This document shows, piece after piece, positions 17,178 to 27,086 of a stretch of DNA of 64,000 nucleotides. A model generated the notes under the pieces. It saw nothing but the letters and a program-made list of their open reading frames with translations. It made no database searches and was not told where the DNA came from. Positions within the stretch are counted from its first letter, which is position 1. Every line of letters begins with the position of its first letter. The stretch is from an uncultured Clostridia bacterium (GTDB lineage: Bacteria; Bacillota; Clostridia; Christensenellales; UBA1242): the NCBI GenBank assembly GCA_944372585.1, contig CALVZQ010000006.1:43749-107748 (forward strand), in the 5' to 3' direction. Made by a program: the position numbers and the translations under genes.

Positions 17178-18302
17178 ATGAAATATTACATAGTTACTTA
17201 CGGTTGCCAAATGAATGTTCACGAGTCGGAAAAACTCGCTTCAATTTGTGAAAAAATGGGATATACCCTTGCTGACAAAAGAGAAGATGCAGATTTGATT
17301 GTTTTCAACACTTGCGCCATTCGTGAAGGGGCAGAAGATAGAGTTTTTGGAAATGTTGGGGCTTTGAAAAAGTTGAAAAAACAGAAGCCTTCTTTGATTA
17401 TTGCGGTTTGTGGGTGCATGACCCAAAAACAGACCACTGCAAACTATATCATGAACACTTTTCCTTTTGTTGACATTGTGATTGGAACTTTCAATTTGCC
17501 AAACTTTGAGCATTATGTCAATGCTGTTAAAACTGGAAGACAGTTGGAACTTTTGCAGGAAGGTGACATTGATGAAAGTGTGCCATACAAAAGAACAAGT
17601 GGTGACAATGCTTGGGTAAACATTATGCAAGGGTGCAACAACTTTTGCACATACTGCATTGTTCCTTACGTCAAGGGCAGAGAGAAAAGCAGGCAAGAAG
17701 CCAACATTTTGAAAGAAATTCGAGAAGTTTTGGCAGAAGGGAAATATAAGAAAATTACATTGTTGGGACAAAATGTCAACTCCTATGGGAAAGACCTTGT
17801 TCCTGCGGTTCCTTTTGCCCAACTTTTGCGTGACATTTGCGCGATTGAAGGAGATTTCAAACTTACTTTCATGACTTCTCATCCAAAAGACTTGACAGAT
17901 GAAGTGATCGATGTGATTGCAAATGAGGACAAAATTTTGAAAGATATTCATCTTCCTGCTCAAAGTGGGAATAATCGAATTTTGAAATTGATGAACAGGG
18001 TTTATACAAGAGAAAAATATCTTGGAATTATCAACAAAATCCGTGAAAAAATTCCTGATGCAAGAATCACATCTGACTTTATTGTTGGTTTTCCAACCGA
18101 AACTGAAGAAGAATTCCAAGACACAATGAGTCTTGTTAGGGAAGTTAAGTTTGACAGCATTTTTGCTTTTATGTACTCTCCAAGAGAAGGCACTGTGGCA
18201 AGCAAAATGGAAGGACAAGTTCCACAGGAAATCAAACAAAGAAGAGTCAATGAACTTTTGGCTCTAGAAAAAGAAATACAAAAACAGGAAGGAAAAAAAT
18301 GA
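17178..18302 (+). CDS. miaB: tRNA-2-methylthio-N6-isopentenyladenosine synthase MiaB, no TRAM domain
   Basis: A 374-residue radical-SAM methylthiotransferase modifying A37 of tRNAs that read UNN codons. It has YGCQMNVHESEK, NTCAIREGAEDR, the CNNFCTYCIVPY cluster near residues 153-160, and VGFPTETEEEF. It ends at LLALEKEIQKQEGKK, just where the C-terminal TRAM RNA-binding domain should begin, so that domain of about 65 residues is missing; family members usually exceed 430 residues. The upstream frame extends to 17154 but ATG 17178 fits the promoter. The stop overlaps mutS (ATGA), and miaA, which makes its substrate, lies in the same operon. Confidence 0.92.
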   Translation: MKYYIVTYGCQMNVHESEKLASICEKMGYTLADKREDADLIVFNTCAIREGAEDRVFGNVGALKKLKKQKPSLIIAVCGCMTQKQTTANYIMNTFPFVDIVIGTFNLPNFEHYVNAVKTGRQLELLQEGDIDESVPYKRTSGDNAWVNIMQGCNNFCTYCIVPYVKGREKSRQEANILKEIREVLAEGKYKKITLLGQNVNSYGKDLVPAVPFAQLLRDICAIEGDFKLTFMTSHPKDLTDEVIDVIANEDKILKDIHLPAQSGNNRILKLMNRVYTREKYLGIINKIREKIPDARITSDFIVGFPTETEEEFQDTMSLVREVKFDSIFAFMYSPREGTVASKMEGQVPQEIKQRRVNELLALEKEIQKQEGKK

Positions 18303-20920
18303 GCGTCAGCAAAGTGAAAGAACCATCAAACATGATGAAACATTATTTGCAAATGAAAGAGAAATACAAGGATTGTATTCTCTTTTATCGTCTTGGTGAC
18401 TTCTATGAACTTTTCTATGACGATGCGATTGAAATTTCCAATGTCTTGGATTTGACTCTGACTGGAAAAAGTTGCGGGCTTGACGAGAAAGCACCAATGT
18501 GCGGAGTGCCTTATCATGCTGCGGAATCCTACATTGCAAAGTTGGTCTCTCTTGGCTATAAGGTGGCAATTTGTGAACAATTGACAGAGCCTAAAAAGGG
18601 TGTCAAGATTGTTGAAAGAGATGTTGTCAGAGTTGTTACTGCCGGAACAGTGGTTGACGATTCTATGCTTGAAGAGAGAAAAAACAACTACATAATGTCC
18701 ATGTTTTTGCAAGATGACAAGTTGTCAGTTGTCTATTGCGATATAACAACTGGGGAATTTAATTTGTGTCATTTTGACGGCGGACTTGACAGCAATTTTT
18801 CTGATTTGTTAAACCGCATTATGCCTTCTGAAGTGATTGGAAATGCCAAAGCAAAAGAATTTTATAATGCTTTGCCAATTTTGAAATTTGGGGTTTATCC
18901 AAGATTTGAAGAATATTATGAATATGCTTTTGGCGCAGAAAAAGCAAGGGAAAATGTTTGTGCTCAATTTGGGGATAATGCTGTCAATGTTTTTGAGTTG
19001 AAATCTAACAAACAGGACATTCCTGCCATTGGGGCACTTTTGGAATATTTGCAAGAGACACAAAAAAGGTCGCTTAAAAACATCAACAAAATCAACAAGG
19101 TCAAGAACAATCAATTTATGGTCATTGACATGAACACAAGACGAAATCTTGAACTTGTGGAATCAATCAGAGAAAGAAAAAAATATGGTTCTCTGCTTTG
19201 GCTTATGGACATGACCAAAACAAGCATGGGGGCAAGAAGGTTTAGGGCAATTTTCGACCAACCACTTCAAAATTCAACAGAAATTAACGACAGGTTGGAC
19301 AGTGTTGAAGAACTTTCAAAAAATCTCATTTTGAGAGACAAACTTGTTGAAAGTTTGACCGGAATCAAAGACATTGAGAGAATCAGTGGAAAAATTGCCT
19401 ATGGGAATGTTCTTCCAAATGACTTGAATTCGCTTAAAAGTTCTCTTTCTCAAATTCCTGAACTTAAGAAAATTTTGGGAAATGTCAAGAGCAAAAAGTT
19501 GGTTGATTGCAGAGAAAAATTGCAAGATTTTTCTGAAATTGTGAAACTTCTTGGAAAGGCAATCAAAGAAAAACCGCCAGCATTGACAAAAGAAGGCGGA
19601 TATATCAATGGTGGTTTTAATCAAGAACTTGATGACCTTCGTCATGCCAAAGAAATTGCCAAGAAAGAGTGTGACAAGTTGGAAGAAATCGAGAGAGAAG
19701 AAACTGGAATCAAAAACTTGAAGATTCATTCCAACAATGTTTTTGGGTTCTATATTGAAGTAAGCAAAGGACAAACAAGCCTTGTGCCTTTGAGATATAT
19801 AAGAAAACAAACCATTGCAAATGCTGAAAGATACACAACTGAAGATTTGCAAAAAATTGAGGATAAGATTTTCAACTCTGCAGAAAATGCCATCAAATTG
19901 GAAGAAAAACTCTACAAAATGCTTTTGGATTATCTTTCCAATTATCTTTCTGCTTTTGCAGATTCTGCAAAAATTATTGCAGAAATTGACGCATTGCTTT
20001 CACTTTCTTTGTGTGCTGTCAAATATGGTTTCTGCAAACCTGTTATCAACAAAAATATCAAAAAAATAAACATTGTTGATGGACGTCATCCAATTGTTGA
20101 AAGATTTGTCAAAGATGGTTCTTTCATTGCCAATGACACTTTGCTTGACGATGATGAAAACAAAATGATGATCATCACTGGACCAAACATGGCCGGAAAG
20201 AGCACATATATGCGTCAGGTTGCAATCATCACATTCCTTGCACATATTGGGAGTTTTGTCCCTGCAAAGAGTGCGGAAATTTCGATTACGGACAGAATTT
20301 TCACTCGTGTTGGTGCAAGTGATGACTTGGCTTTTGGACAAAGCACATTCATGGTGGAAATGAGTGAAGTTGCAAATATTCTTCTCAATGCAACCGACAA
20401 AAGTTTGGTTGTTTTGGACGAAATCGGAAGAGGAACTTCGACTTTTGACGGACTTTCCATTGCATGGGCAGTTGTGGAATACATTGCAAAGAACTTGAAA
20501 TGCAAAACGCTTTTTGCGACGCACTATCACGAACTTTCAGAACTTGAAGGGGTGATTAAAGGTGTGAAGAACTATAAAATTACTGTCAAAGAAATCAATG
20601 ACACTGTCGTTTTCTTGCGTAAGATTGTCAGAGGCCATGCAAGCAAAAGTTTTGGTGTGGAAGTTGCACAGCTTGCTGGTGTTCCTCAAAAAGTTATTGA
20701 CAGAGCAAAAGAAATCAGTTTGAATTTGGAAAAAGTCAACACAAAACTTGATATGAACATTTTTGGCGAAGACGAAGAGAGAACAAAGCAAGAAAAAAAC
20801 AACAAACTTGGTCAAAAACTGCTCTCGATTTTGAGAGATATGGACATCAACCGAATGTCACCAATTGAAAGTTTTGAAGTTTTGAACGATTTGATTACGA
20901 AGGCTAAGACCGAAGAATAA
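18299..20920 (+). CDS. mutS: DNA mismatch repair protein MutS
   Basis: An 873-residue mismatch-recognition ATPase. The mismatch-binding F-x-E is in RLGDFYELFYDDA near the N terminus; the clamp and lever domains follow, then Walker A GPNMAGKSTYMRQ near residue 627, Walker B VVLDEIGRGTSTFDG and the conserved FATHYHEL. The C-terminal helix-turn-helix and dimerisation segment is present (DMDINRMSPIESFEVLNDL). It overlaps miaB by 4 bases and is followed after 11 bases by mutL, so the pair should be made together. Confidence 0.97.
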   Translation: MSVSKVKEPSNMMKHYLQMKEKYKDCILFYRLGDFYELFYDDAIEISNVLDLTLTGKSCGLDEKAPMCGVPYHAAESYIAKLVSLGYKVAICEQLTEPKKGVKIVERDVVRVVTAGTVVDDSMLEERKNNYIMSMFLQDDKLSVVYCDITTGEFNLCHFDGGLDSNFSDLLNRIMPSEVIGNAKAKEFYNALPILKFGVYPRFEEYYEYAFGAEKARENVCAQFGDNAVNVFELKSNKQDIPAIGALLEYLQETQKRSLKNINKINKVKNNQFMVIDMNTRRNLELVESIRERKKYGSLLWLMDMTKTSMGARRFRAIFDQPLQNSTEINDRLDSVEELSKNLILRDKLVESLTGIKDIERISGKIAYGNVLPNDLNSLKSSLSQIPELKKILGNVKSKKLVDCREKLQDFSEIVKLLGKAIKEKPPALTKEGGYINGGFNQELDDLRHAKEIAKKECDKLEEIEREETGIKNLKIHSNNVFGFYIEVSKGQTSLVPLRYIRKQTIANAERYTTEDLQKIEDKIFNSAENAIKLEEKLYKMLLDYLSNYLSAFADSAKIIAEIDALLSLSLCAVKYGFCKPVINKNIKKINIVDGRHPIVERFVKDGSFIANDTLLDDDENKMMIITGPNMAGKSTYMRQVAIITFLAHIGSFVPAKSAEISITDRIFTRVGASDDLAFGQSTFMVEMSEVANILLNATDKSLVVLDEIGRGTSTFDGLSIAWAVVEYIAKNLKCKTLFATHYHELSELEGVIKGVKNYKITVKEINDTVVFLRKIVRGHASKSFGVEVAQLAGVPQKVIDRAKEISLNLEKVNTKLDMNIFGEDEERTKQEKNNKLGQKLLSILRDMDINRMSPIESFEVLNDLITKAKTEE

Positions 20921-20931
20921 AAGGAGAAAAT

Positions 20932-22902
20932 ATGGCTATTAATGTCCTTTCACCAAGAATTTACAACCGAATTGCTGCAGGGGAAGTTGTTGAAAGACCT
21001 GCTTCGGTTGTTAAAGAACTTGTGGAAAACAGTTTGGACGCTGGGGCAACAAAAATTAAGGTTGAAATTGAAGAAGGGGGAATCAAAAAAATTTGTGTTT
21101 CCGACAATGGGTGTGGAATTGCAAAAGATGATTTGCCTCTTGCTTTTTTGCCACATGCGACAAGCAAAATTGCTGATATTGATGATTTGGACGAAATTTC
21201 AACTCTTGGGTTTCGTGGAGAGGCCCTTGCAAGCATTGCTTCTGTTTCCATGATAAGTTTGACAACAAAGACAAAGAACAACGAAACGGGATACAAAATT
21301 GATGCAGATGGTGGAGAAATTTCAAAAATAACCGAGGTTGCAAGACTTGATGGAACAACTCTCACTATGCAAAACCTTTTCTTCAACACTCCTGCAAGAG
21401 CCAAATTTTTGAAAAAGCCAAAAACAGAAGAGAGTGAAATCACTCATTTGATTGAAAAATTTATGCTTTCCCGTCCTGACATTGATTTTGAATATGTTGT
21501 TGATGGGAAGACCATCTACAGTCACAATTCTGGAAACCTGGACGAAGTGATTTATTTGATTTATGGCAGAGATGTTTTTGAAAATCTGCTCAAACTTGAC
21601 TATGATGAAGACGACATCAAAGTTGAAGGTTATGTTGTTTCACCAAAACTTTCAAGACCAAACAGAACCTATCAGACGCTGTTTGTCAATGGAAGATTTG
21701 TTGAAAATTATATGGTTTCCGCTTGTGTTCAAGGGGCATATGAACCGCTTCTCATGAAAGGCAGATTTCCGATTTATGTGATCAAACTTGAGGTGCCTTT
21801 TGACAAGGTTGATGTCAATGTTCATCCAAACAAGAGAGAAGTTAAGTTTGAAAATTCTTCCAAAGTTTTTGGAGTCATTCGCAGAGCGGTTGAAAGAGCA
21901 TTGCTTTCAACAAATCTTATTGCAGATTTTGAATTTACAAGCAAGGACGAAGAGGAATGGAGTAAGTTTGACATAAAGAACGAACCAAATCCAAAAGAAA
22001 CTGACTTCAATGCGTTTGAAAAATCCAGATTGGACAAGATGTCAGCTTTGGAAGGGGCAAGTTTTGGACAGGCTAAGGTTGACACAGATGCTACTGCTGA
22101 AAAAGTTGTCTCTCCAAAAGAATATCAAAAACAAGGAATTGAAATCATCAATATGCCAGATTTTTCAAATGTTAAGTCTGACAAAAGAAACAAAAACAGA
22201 CCTGGTGGAAACATCTTTTTTGATCAATCAGGTGACAGTTTCTTGCATGAAGTTGAACTCAGTGTTCAAGAGGATTTGAAAAAAGAAGAGAAGAAACCGG
22301 AACAATTTGTTGAAGAAAAGTTTTTGACAGCAAAGGTTGAAGAGATTAAAATTGTTGGTGTTGTTTTCAAAACTTACATCATCACAGAATATGATGACAG
22401 CATCTATGTCATTGACCAACATGCTATGCATGAAAGACAAAACTATGACAGACTTAAAAAGCAAATTGAAGAAAATAATGTTGCAAAACAAGATATGCTT
22501 TTGCCTTACAACTTCAAGTTACTTGCAAAAGACAGAGACAATTTTGAAAGCAAACTTGACAATTTGAGAAAAATTGGTTTTGAAATTTCTCAAAATGGCA
22601 ACGAATTTTCTGTGACGAGCATACCTTTTGTCCTGTCAGGTATCCGTCTTGAGAAATTTATTGAAGAAATTTTGGCTGACGAAAGCATGAGAGAAAGAAC
22701 AGCAAGTGATGTCATCAACGAAAAACTTTGCCAGACCGCTTGCAAGCACGCAATTAGAGCAGGAGACGATGTCACAAAAGAGCAAATTGCATATTTGATT
22801 GACAAAATGAAAGATGGAGTCGCTCTCTGTCCACATGGACGTCCAATCATTGTCAAAATCACAAGAAAAGAACTTGAAAAGATGTTTAAAAGGGTTTTAT
22901 GA
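20932..22902 (+). CDS. mutL: DNA mismatch repair protein MutL (endonuclease type)
   Basis: A 656-residue GHKL ATPase that couples MutS to strand incision. N-terminal motifs: RIAAGEVVERPASVVKELVENS, DNGCGI, HATSKI and GFRGEAL. The C-terminal domain has VIDQHAMHERQNYD, close to the DQHA-x2-E-x4-E endonuclease motif but with Asp in the last position, and ALCPHGRPI, the zinc-associated motif. It is therefore of the nicking type expected in bacteria without MutH. AAAAGGAG precedes ATG 20932. The stop overlaps miaA. Confidence 0.96.
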   Translation: MAINVLSPRIYNRIAAGEVVERPASVVKELVENSLDAGATKIKVEIEEGGIKKICVSDNGCGIAKDDLPLAFLPHATSKIADIDDLDEISTLGFRGEALASIASVSMISLTTKTKNNETGYKIDADGGEISKITEVARLDGTTLTMQNLFFNTPARAKFLKKPKTEESEITHLIEKFMLSRPDIDFEYVVDGKTIYSHNSGNLDEVIYLIYGRDVFENLLKLDYDEDDIKVEGYVVSPKLSRPNRTYQTLFVNGRFVENYMVSACVQGAYEPLLMKGRFPIYVIKLEVPFDKVDVNVHPNKREVKFENSSKVFGVIRRAVERALLSTNLIADFEFTSKDEEEWSKFDIKNEPNPKETDFNAFEKSRLDKMSALEGASFGQAKVDTDATAEKVVSPKEYQKQGIEIINMPDFSNVKSDKRNKNRPGGNIFFDQSGDSFLHEVELSVQEDLKKEEKKPEQFVEEKFLTAKVEEIKIVGVVFKTYIITEYDDSIYVIDQHAMHERQNYDRLKKQIEENNVAKQDMLLPYNFKLLAKDRDNFESKLDNLRKIGFEISQNGNEFSVTSIPFVLSGIRLEKFIEEILADESMRERTASDVINEKLCQTACKHAIRAGDDVTKEQIAYLIDKMKDGVALCPHGRPIIVKITRKELEKMFKRVL

Positions 22903-23813
22903 TGAAGAAAAAAGTTGTTTTCATTTTGGGACCTACGGCTGTTGGAAAGACATTTTTCAGTGTTAAACTTGCAAAAAAAATGAACGGGGAGATTATTTCT
23001 GCAGATTCAGTGCAGATTTATAAGGGACTTGATATTGGTTCCGCAAAGGTCAAGCCAGAGGAAATGCAAGGAGTTGTTCATTACGCAATTGACATCTTGG
23101 AGCCTTGGCAGGAATTTTCAGTTTATGAATTTGTGGAATATACCAAGCAAAAGATTGATGAGATTATTTCCAAAGGAAAACTTCCAATTGTGGTTGGTGG
23201 AACAGGGCTTTATGTGAAAGCATTGACTTTGGGATATAACTTTGGTGGAACAAAGAAAGATTCAAAACTGAGAGAGCAGTTGGAAAATTTGGCAAAAGAA
23301 AAAGGAAATGAATTTCTTTTTTCAATGCTTGCAAAGAAGGACAAGGAAATGGCTGAGAAAACTGACAAAAACAACACTGTTCGGCTTGTCAGGGCTTTGG
23401 AAATTGCTCTTTCTGATGGAGAGAAGCAAACTGGAGAAGTTGAAATTGAACCGCTGATTTTTGCGCTTGTTAAGGACAGAGCGGTTTTGTATGATGCAAT
23501 AAACATACGTGTTGATATGATGCTGGAAAATGGTTTGATTGATGAAGTGAAAAAGCTTAAAGAGAGCGGTCTTTCAGTGAAAAATCAAAGCATGAGAGCA
23601 ATTGGATATAAAGAAGTTTTGTCATATTTGGACGGAGAAATTGATTATGACAGAATGGTTGAGATTTTGAAGCAACACAGCAGAAATTATGCCAAGAGGC
23701 AGTTGACTTTTCTGCGTGGAATGAAAAATGTTGTCTATGTTGACACTGCAGATATTGAGAAAGCAGAAAAAGAAATTTTTGAGAAAGTTGAGGATTGGTT
23801 GAAAAATGGATAA
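22899..23813 (+). CDS. miaA: tRNA dimethylallyltransferase MiaA
   Basis: A 304-residue enzyme adding an isopentenyl group to A37 of tRNA, the substrate of MiaB. It shows the P-loop GPTAVGKTFFSVKLA, ISADSVQIYKGLDIGSAK, VVGGTGLYVKAL and the C-terminal QHSRNYAKRQLTFLRG. Its start ATG-ATG overlaps the mutL stop, and its end overlaps the next gene, so five genes form one translationally coupled unit. A later ATG at 22902 is equally possible. Confidence 0.95.
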   Translation: MMKKKVVFILGPTAVGKTFFSVKLAKKMNGEIISADSVQIYKGLDIGSAKVKPEEMQGVVHYAIDILEPWQEFSVYEFVEYTKQKIDEIISKGKLPIVVGGTGLYVKALTLGYNFGGTKKDSKLREQLENLAKEKGNEFLFSMLAKKDKEMAEKTDKNNTVRLVRALEIALSDGEKQTGEVEIEPLIFALVKDRAVLYDAINIRVDMMLENGLIDEVKKLKESGLSVKNQSMRAIGYKEVLSYLDGEIDYDRMVEILKQHSRNYAKRQLTFLRGMKNVVYVDTADIEKAEKEIFEKVEDWLKNG

Positions 23814-25026
23814 TTTAGAGATTATTGAAGACATTGAAAAGAAATTGGAAGGACAGTTTAAAGACATTGAAAGAACAGCCTATTTCAATCAAAAAAAAGT
23901 GCTTGATGCGTTCAGGGAAATTAGAGTGACAACTTCACATTTTGCCGGAACAAGTGGTTATGGCTACACTGACAAAGGCAGAGATGATTTTGCAAAGGTC
24001 GTTGCAAAAATTTTTGGTGCTGAAGATGCAATTTGTTCTCCACACTTGACTTGTGGAACACACACAATCGCCACTGCTCTTTATGGACTTTTGAGACCAA
24101 AAGATTTGATGTTGTCAATCACTGGGGAACTTTACGACACTTTGCATGACACTCTTTTTGGAAAAGATAATGGAAGTTTGGAAAGTTTGGGGGTTAACAT
24201 CAAATTTATTGATTTGAAAAATGGGAAGTTTGATGAAGAAAAAATCTTCAAAACTGTCAAAAAATTGAAGCCTAGGATTGTTTTTGTCCAAAAATCTCGC
24301 GGATATTCCAGCAGAATAGCATTGTCAACTGATGTTATGGAACCTGTTTTTAGGGAAATCAAAAAACTTAGCCCAAAATCTTTCATTGTGGTTGACAACT
24401 GTTATGGAGAATTTGTGGAAGTGAAAGAGCCAACTCAAGTTGGTGCAGATGTTTGCATGGGTTCTTTCATCAAAAATCTTGGTGGATCCCTTGCTCCAAC
24501 AGGTGGCTATATTGTTGGAACAAAGCAGGCAATTGAAAACATCGAAAGACGTTTCACTTGCCCTTCTCTTGGAAGAGAAACAGGTTCTTATGAAGCTGGT
24601 TACAGACTTTTTTATCAAGGTTTGTTTATGGCTCCTCACGTGGTTAGTCAGGCTGTTAAGGGTGGTCTTTTGATTGGAGAAGTGATGAAAAGTCAGGGAT
24701 ATAAAATCATTCCTGAGAGCAATGAAAAATGTTATGACATCATCAAATCGGTTGTGTTTGACACTGCAGATGAACTGATCAGGTTTGTTCAACTTATTCA
24801 AAAATTGTCTCCTGTTGACAGTAGTTTTGTGCCAATGCCTTATGCTATGCCTGGTTATACCTGTGACATTATTATGGCGGCTGGAACTTTTGTTGAGGGG
24901 GCTTCGATTGAACTTTCTTGTGACAGTCCAATCAGAAAACCATACATTGCATATTTTCAAGGTGGAATAACTTATGAGCAATTGAAAATTCTCGCTTGTG
25001 AACTTTTGAATTTCAAAAACAAATAG
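23806..25026 (+). CDS. PLP-dependent methionine gamma-lyase-family protein (YnbB/aluminium-resistance type)
   Basis: A 406-residue protein of the fold-type I PLP group annotated as methionine gamma-lyase family or aluminium resistance protein. Evident are SGYGYTDKGRDDFAKV, AICSPHLTCGTHTIA (cofactor phosphate site) and GSFIKNLGGSLAPTGGY with the Schiff-base Lys. The family commonly follows miaA in Firmicutes, as here, where the two genes overlap by 8 bases. The true physiological substrate is not established. A terminator follows. Confidence 0.85.
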   Translation: MDNLEIIEDIEKKLEGQFKDIERTAYFNQKKVLDAFREIRVTTSHFAGTSGYGYTDKGRDDFAKVVAKIFGAEDAICSPHLTCGTHTIATALYGLLRPKDLMLSITGELYDTLHDTLFGKDNGSLESLGVNIKFIDLKNGKFDEEKIFKTVKKLKPRIVFVQKSRGYSSRIALSTDVMEPVFREIKKLSPKSFIVVDNCYGEFVEVKEPTQVGADVCMGSFIKNLGGSLAPTGGYIVGTKQAIENIERRFTCPSLGRETGSYEAGYRLFYQGLFMAPHVVSQAVKGGLLIGEVMKSQGYKIIPESNEKCYDIIKSVVFDTADELIRFVQLIQKLSPVDSSFVPMPYAMPGYTCDIIMAAGTFVEGASIELSCDSPIRKPYIAYFQGGITYEQLKILACELLNFKNK

Positions 25027-25045
25027 TGCAATTTTATTGAAAATC

Positions 25046-25074
25046 AAAGACACACTTTTGTGTGTTCTTTTTTT
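25046..25074 (+). terminator. Intrinsic terminator of the mutSL-miaA operon
   Basis: An ACACAC/GTGTGT-type hairpin with a TTTT loop (about 25050-25065) followed by a T-rich tract. Confidence 0.75.
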
Positions 25075-25098
25075 ATGTTCTTTGAAATAAGATATTGT

Positions 25099-25722
25099 AT
25101 GGTCAAGTCTTATAAAACACATTCTTTCATTAATGGGTTGAGATTTTCTTGTGTCAGTACTCTTAAAGAAAACAAGGGTAAATTGATTTTATCCTTCATT
25201 TTGGTTTTTACGGCAATCTGCACGGGCGCTTTTATTGCAATAAAAAGCAACAATGCCTATGAACTTGGAAGGTTGCAAGATATTTCTCTTGATGATTTCT
25301 ATTCTGGAATCGCAGCTTCGTCTTCAGCATTCTTTTCAAGAACCCTTTCGCTTGTGGTTAATGTAACAATTTTGACGGTTTTGTCGTTTTCAATTTATCT
25401 TTTTCCGCTTGCCGAGATCCTGTTTATTTACAGGGGATATTTGTTTGGACTTAATTTTGCTTTGGTTTTCATCTTTTATGGCATAAGTGGCGCAATAACT
25501 GGGATTATTGTCATTCTGCCATGTCAACTCTGCACGCTGTTTGTTTTGATTATGTTTTATTTCATCTTTCAAAAAATGAATAGAAACAGCAAAAAATTTG
25601 GGTGCACAGAATGTAACAGAGCTTTATATGTTTTGGTTGCAATTTTGCTTCTTATTGCCATCAACTTGATCGAAACCTTGCTTCTTTGTGTGCTGAATGG
25701 AAAAGTTATCATGGTGATTTGA
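25099..25722 (+). CDS. SpoIIM-like membrane protein
   Basis: A 207-residue integral membrane protein with about five helices. The layout (helix near residue 33, amphipathic FYSGIAASSSAFFSRTL segment, then paired helices around YRGYLFGLNFALVF and GIIVILPCQLCTLF) resembles SpoIIM, a member of the peptidoglycan hydrolase complex acting in engulfment. Position beside dacF and scpAB is common for spoIIM in Clostridia and supports the call. I see no ribosome site before ATG 25099. A general SpoIIM/DUF95 relative outside sporulation is the alternative. Confidence 0.6.
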   Translation: MVKSYKTHSFINGLRFSCVSTLKENKGKLILSFILVFTAICTGAFIAIKSNNAYELGRLQDISLDDFYSGIAASSSAFFSRTLSLVVNVTILTVLSFSIYLFPLAEILFIYRGYLFGLNFALVFIFYGISGAITGIIVILPCQLCTLFVLIMFYFIFQKMNRNSKKFGCTECNRALYVLVAILLLIAINLIETLLLCVLNGKVIMVI

Positions 25723-25799
25723 AGTTTTCTGTTGCGAGAGTTTGGCACTTTTGCATAAAATGTTACCTTTTGTAGAAACTATTCGAAAAGGAGCATTTT

Positions 25800-26960
25800 A
25801 TGAAAAAACAGTTCAGCGGTTTGATTTTGTGTGTTTTGGCGTTTGCTATGTTTTGCACAGGTTTTGTGCATAATGGCAATGTTACATATGCAAGTAGTGA
25901 TATTGATATTTCCAGCAAAAGTGCAATTCTTATGGAATATGACAGTGGCGAAGTTTTGTATTCAAAAGATGAGGCAAAGCATCTACCTATTGCAAGCATG
26001 GTCAAGATGATGACAATTCTTATTGCTTTGGAAGAATTGCAAGAAGGGAATGTTGCCTTGGACACAAAAATAACCACAACAGAAAATGCGTCCAGTATGG
26101 GCGGTTCGCAGGTTTTTCTTGATCCGTATGTAGACTACACCTTTGAAGATTTGTTGAAGTCTGTCGTTATGGCTTCTGCCAATGATGCCAGTGTGGCGCT
26201 TGCAGAATATTTCAATGGAAATGAAAAGGCGTTCACAAACAGAATGAACAAGAGGGCGAAGGAACTTGGCATGACGGACACACATTATGTGAATTGCACC
26301 GGTCTTCCAGCTCCGGAGCAATATTCTTCTGCAAAAGATACAGCAATCGTTTTAAGAGAAATTTTGAAGCATGACATCTATCACAAATATAGCACAATTT
26401 GGATGGACGAACTTACCCACCCTTCAGGAAGAAAAACCGAACTTGTCAACACAAACAGATTGATAAGATATTATCAAGGTTGTGATGGCGGAAAAACGGG
26501 TTCGACAAATGAAGCTGGTTGTTGTTTGGGAGCGTCTGCTAAGCGTGGGGACATGAGATTGATTTCTGTTGTTATTGGTGCAGAAAACAGCAAGACAAGA
26601 TTCAACGAGAGTGCAACTTTGTTTAACTATGGTTTTGCAAACTTTGAAAGTCAAAAGTTGGTAGACAGCGATGTCGCCATTGCAAATGTTCAGGTTGCCA
26701 AGGGCAAACAAGAAAACGTTGATGTTTTTGCAGAAACAAGTTTTGCAGCAGTAATCAAGAAAGGTGACAAGTCTGGTTATGACACAATTCTTGATGTTAA
26801 ATCAACGATCTCTGCTCCAACTCATGTTGGTGACAAAGTGGGAGAAGTGACAGTGACAAAAGACGGAAATGTAATCAAAAAAATTCCAATCGTTGTTAGA
26901 GAAGAAATCAAACACTTGTCTTGGTTTGAAACCGCTCATAAAATCATTGAAAAGTGGTAG
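25800..26960 (+). CDS. dacF: D-alanyl-D-alanine carboxypeptidase (DacF-like)
   Basis: A 386-residue low-molecular-weight PBP trimming stem peptides. A signal peptide (LILCVLAFAMFCTGFV) is followed by the S11 peptidase motifs PIASMVKM (S-x-x-K), ASANDAS (S-x-N) and GGKTGSTNEAG, and a C-terminal beta domain ending in an amphipathic anchor helix (SWFETAHKIIEKW). AAAAGGAGC precedes ATG 25800. In Bacillus dacF heads the spoIIA operon; here it is separate, between SpoIIM-like and scpAB, about 28 kb from spoIIAA. Confidence 0.9.
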   Translation: MKKQFSGLILCVLAFAMFCTGFVHNGNVTYASSDIDISSKSAILMEYDSGEVLYSKDEAKHLPIASMVKMMTILIALEELQEGNVALDTKITTTENASSMGGSQVFLDPYVDYTFEDLLKSVVMASANDASVALAEYFNGNEKAFTNRMNKRAKELGMTDTHYVNCTGLPAPEQYSSAKDTAIVLREILKHDIYHKYSTIWMDELTHPSGRKTELVNTNRLIRYYQGCDGGKTGSTNEAGCCLGASAKRGDMRLISVVIGAENSKTRFNESATLFNYGFANFESQKLVDSDVAIANVQVAKGKQENVDVFAETSFAAVIKKGDKSGYDTILDVKSTISAPTHVGDKVGEVTVTKDGNVIKKIPIVVREEIKHLSWFETAHKIIEKW

Positions 26961-26983
26961 AATTGTTTTGATATGGCAAACCT

Positions 26984-27008
26984 AAAGAGAAGATTTCTTC
27001 TCTTTTTT
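26984..27008 (+). terminator. Intrinsic terminator after dacF
   Basis: AAAGAGAAGA (26984-26993) pairs with TCTTCTCTTT (26996-27005), followed by T. Confidence 0.8.
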
Positions 27009-27031
27009 ATTGTCAAACTCTTGTGTTTTAC

Positions 27032-27060
27032 TTGCTATTGGACTCAATATTTAGTATAAT
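27032..27060 (+). promoter_or_regulatory. Predicted scpAB promoter
   Basis: TTGCTA (27032-27037), 17 bases, TATAAT (27055-27060); start expected near 27067, 20 bases before scpA. Confidence 0.6.
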
Positions 27061-27086
27061 ATTTAAGTCGAAACATGGGAGATGAT

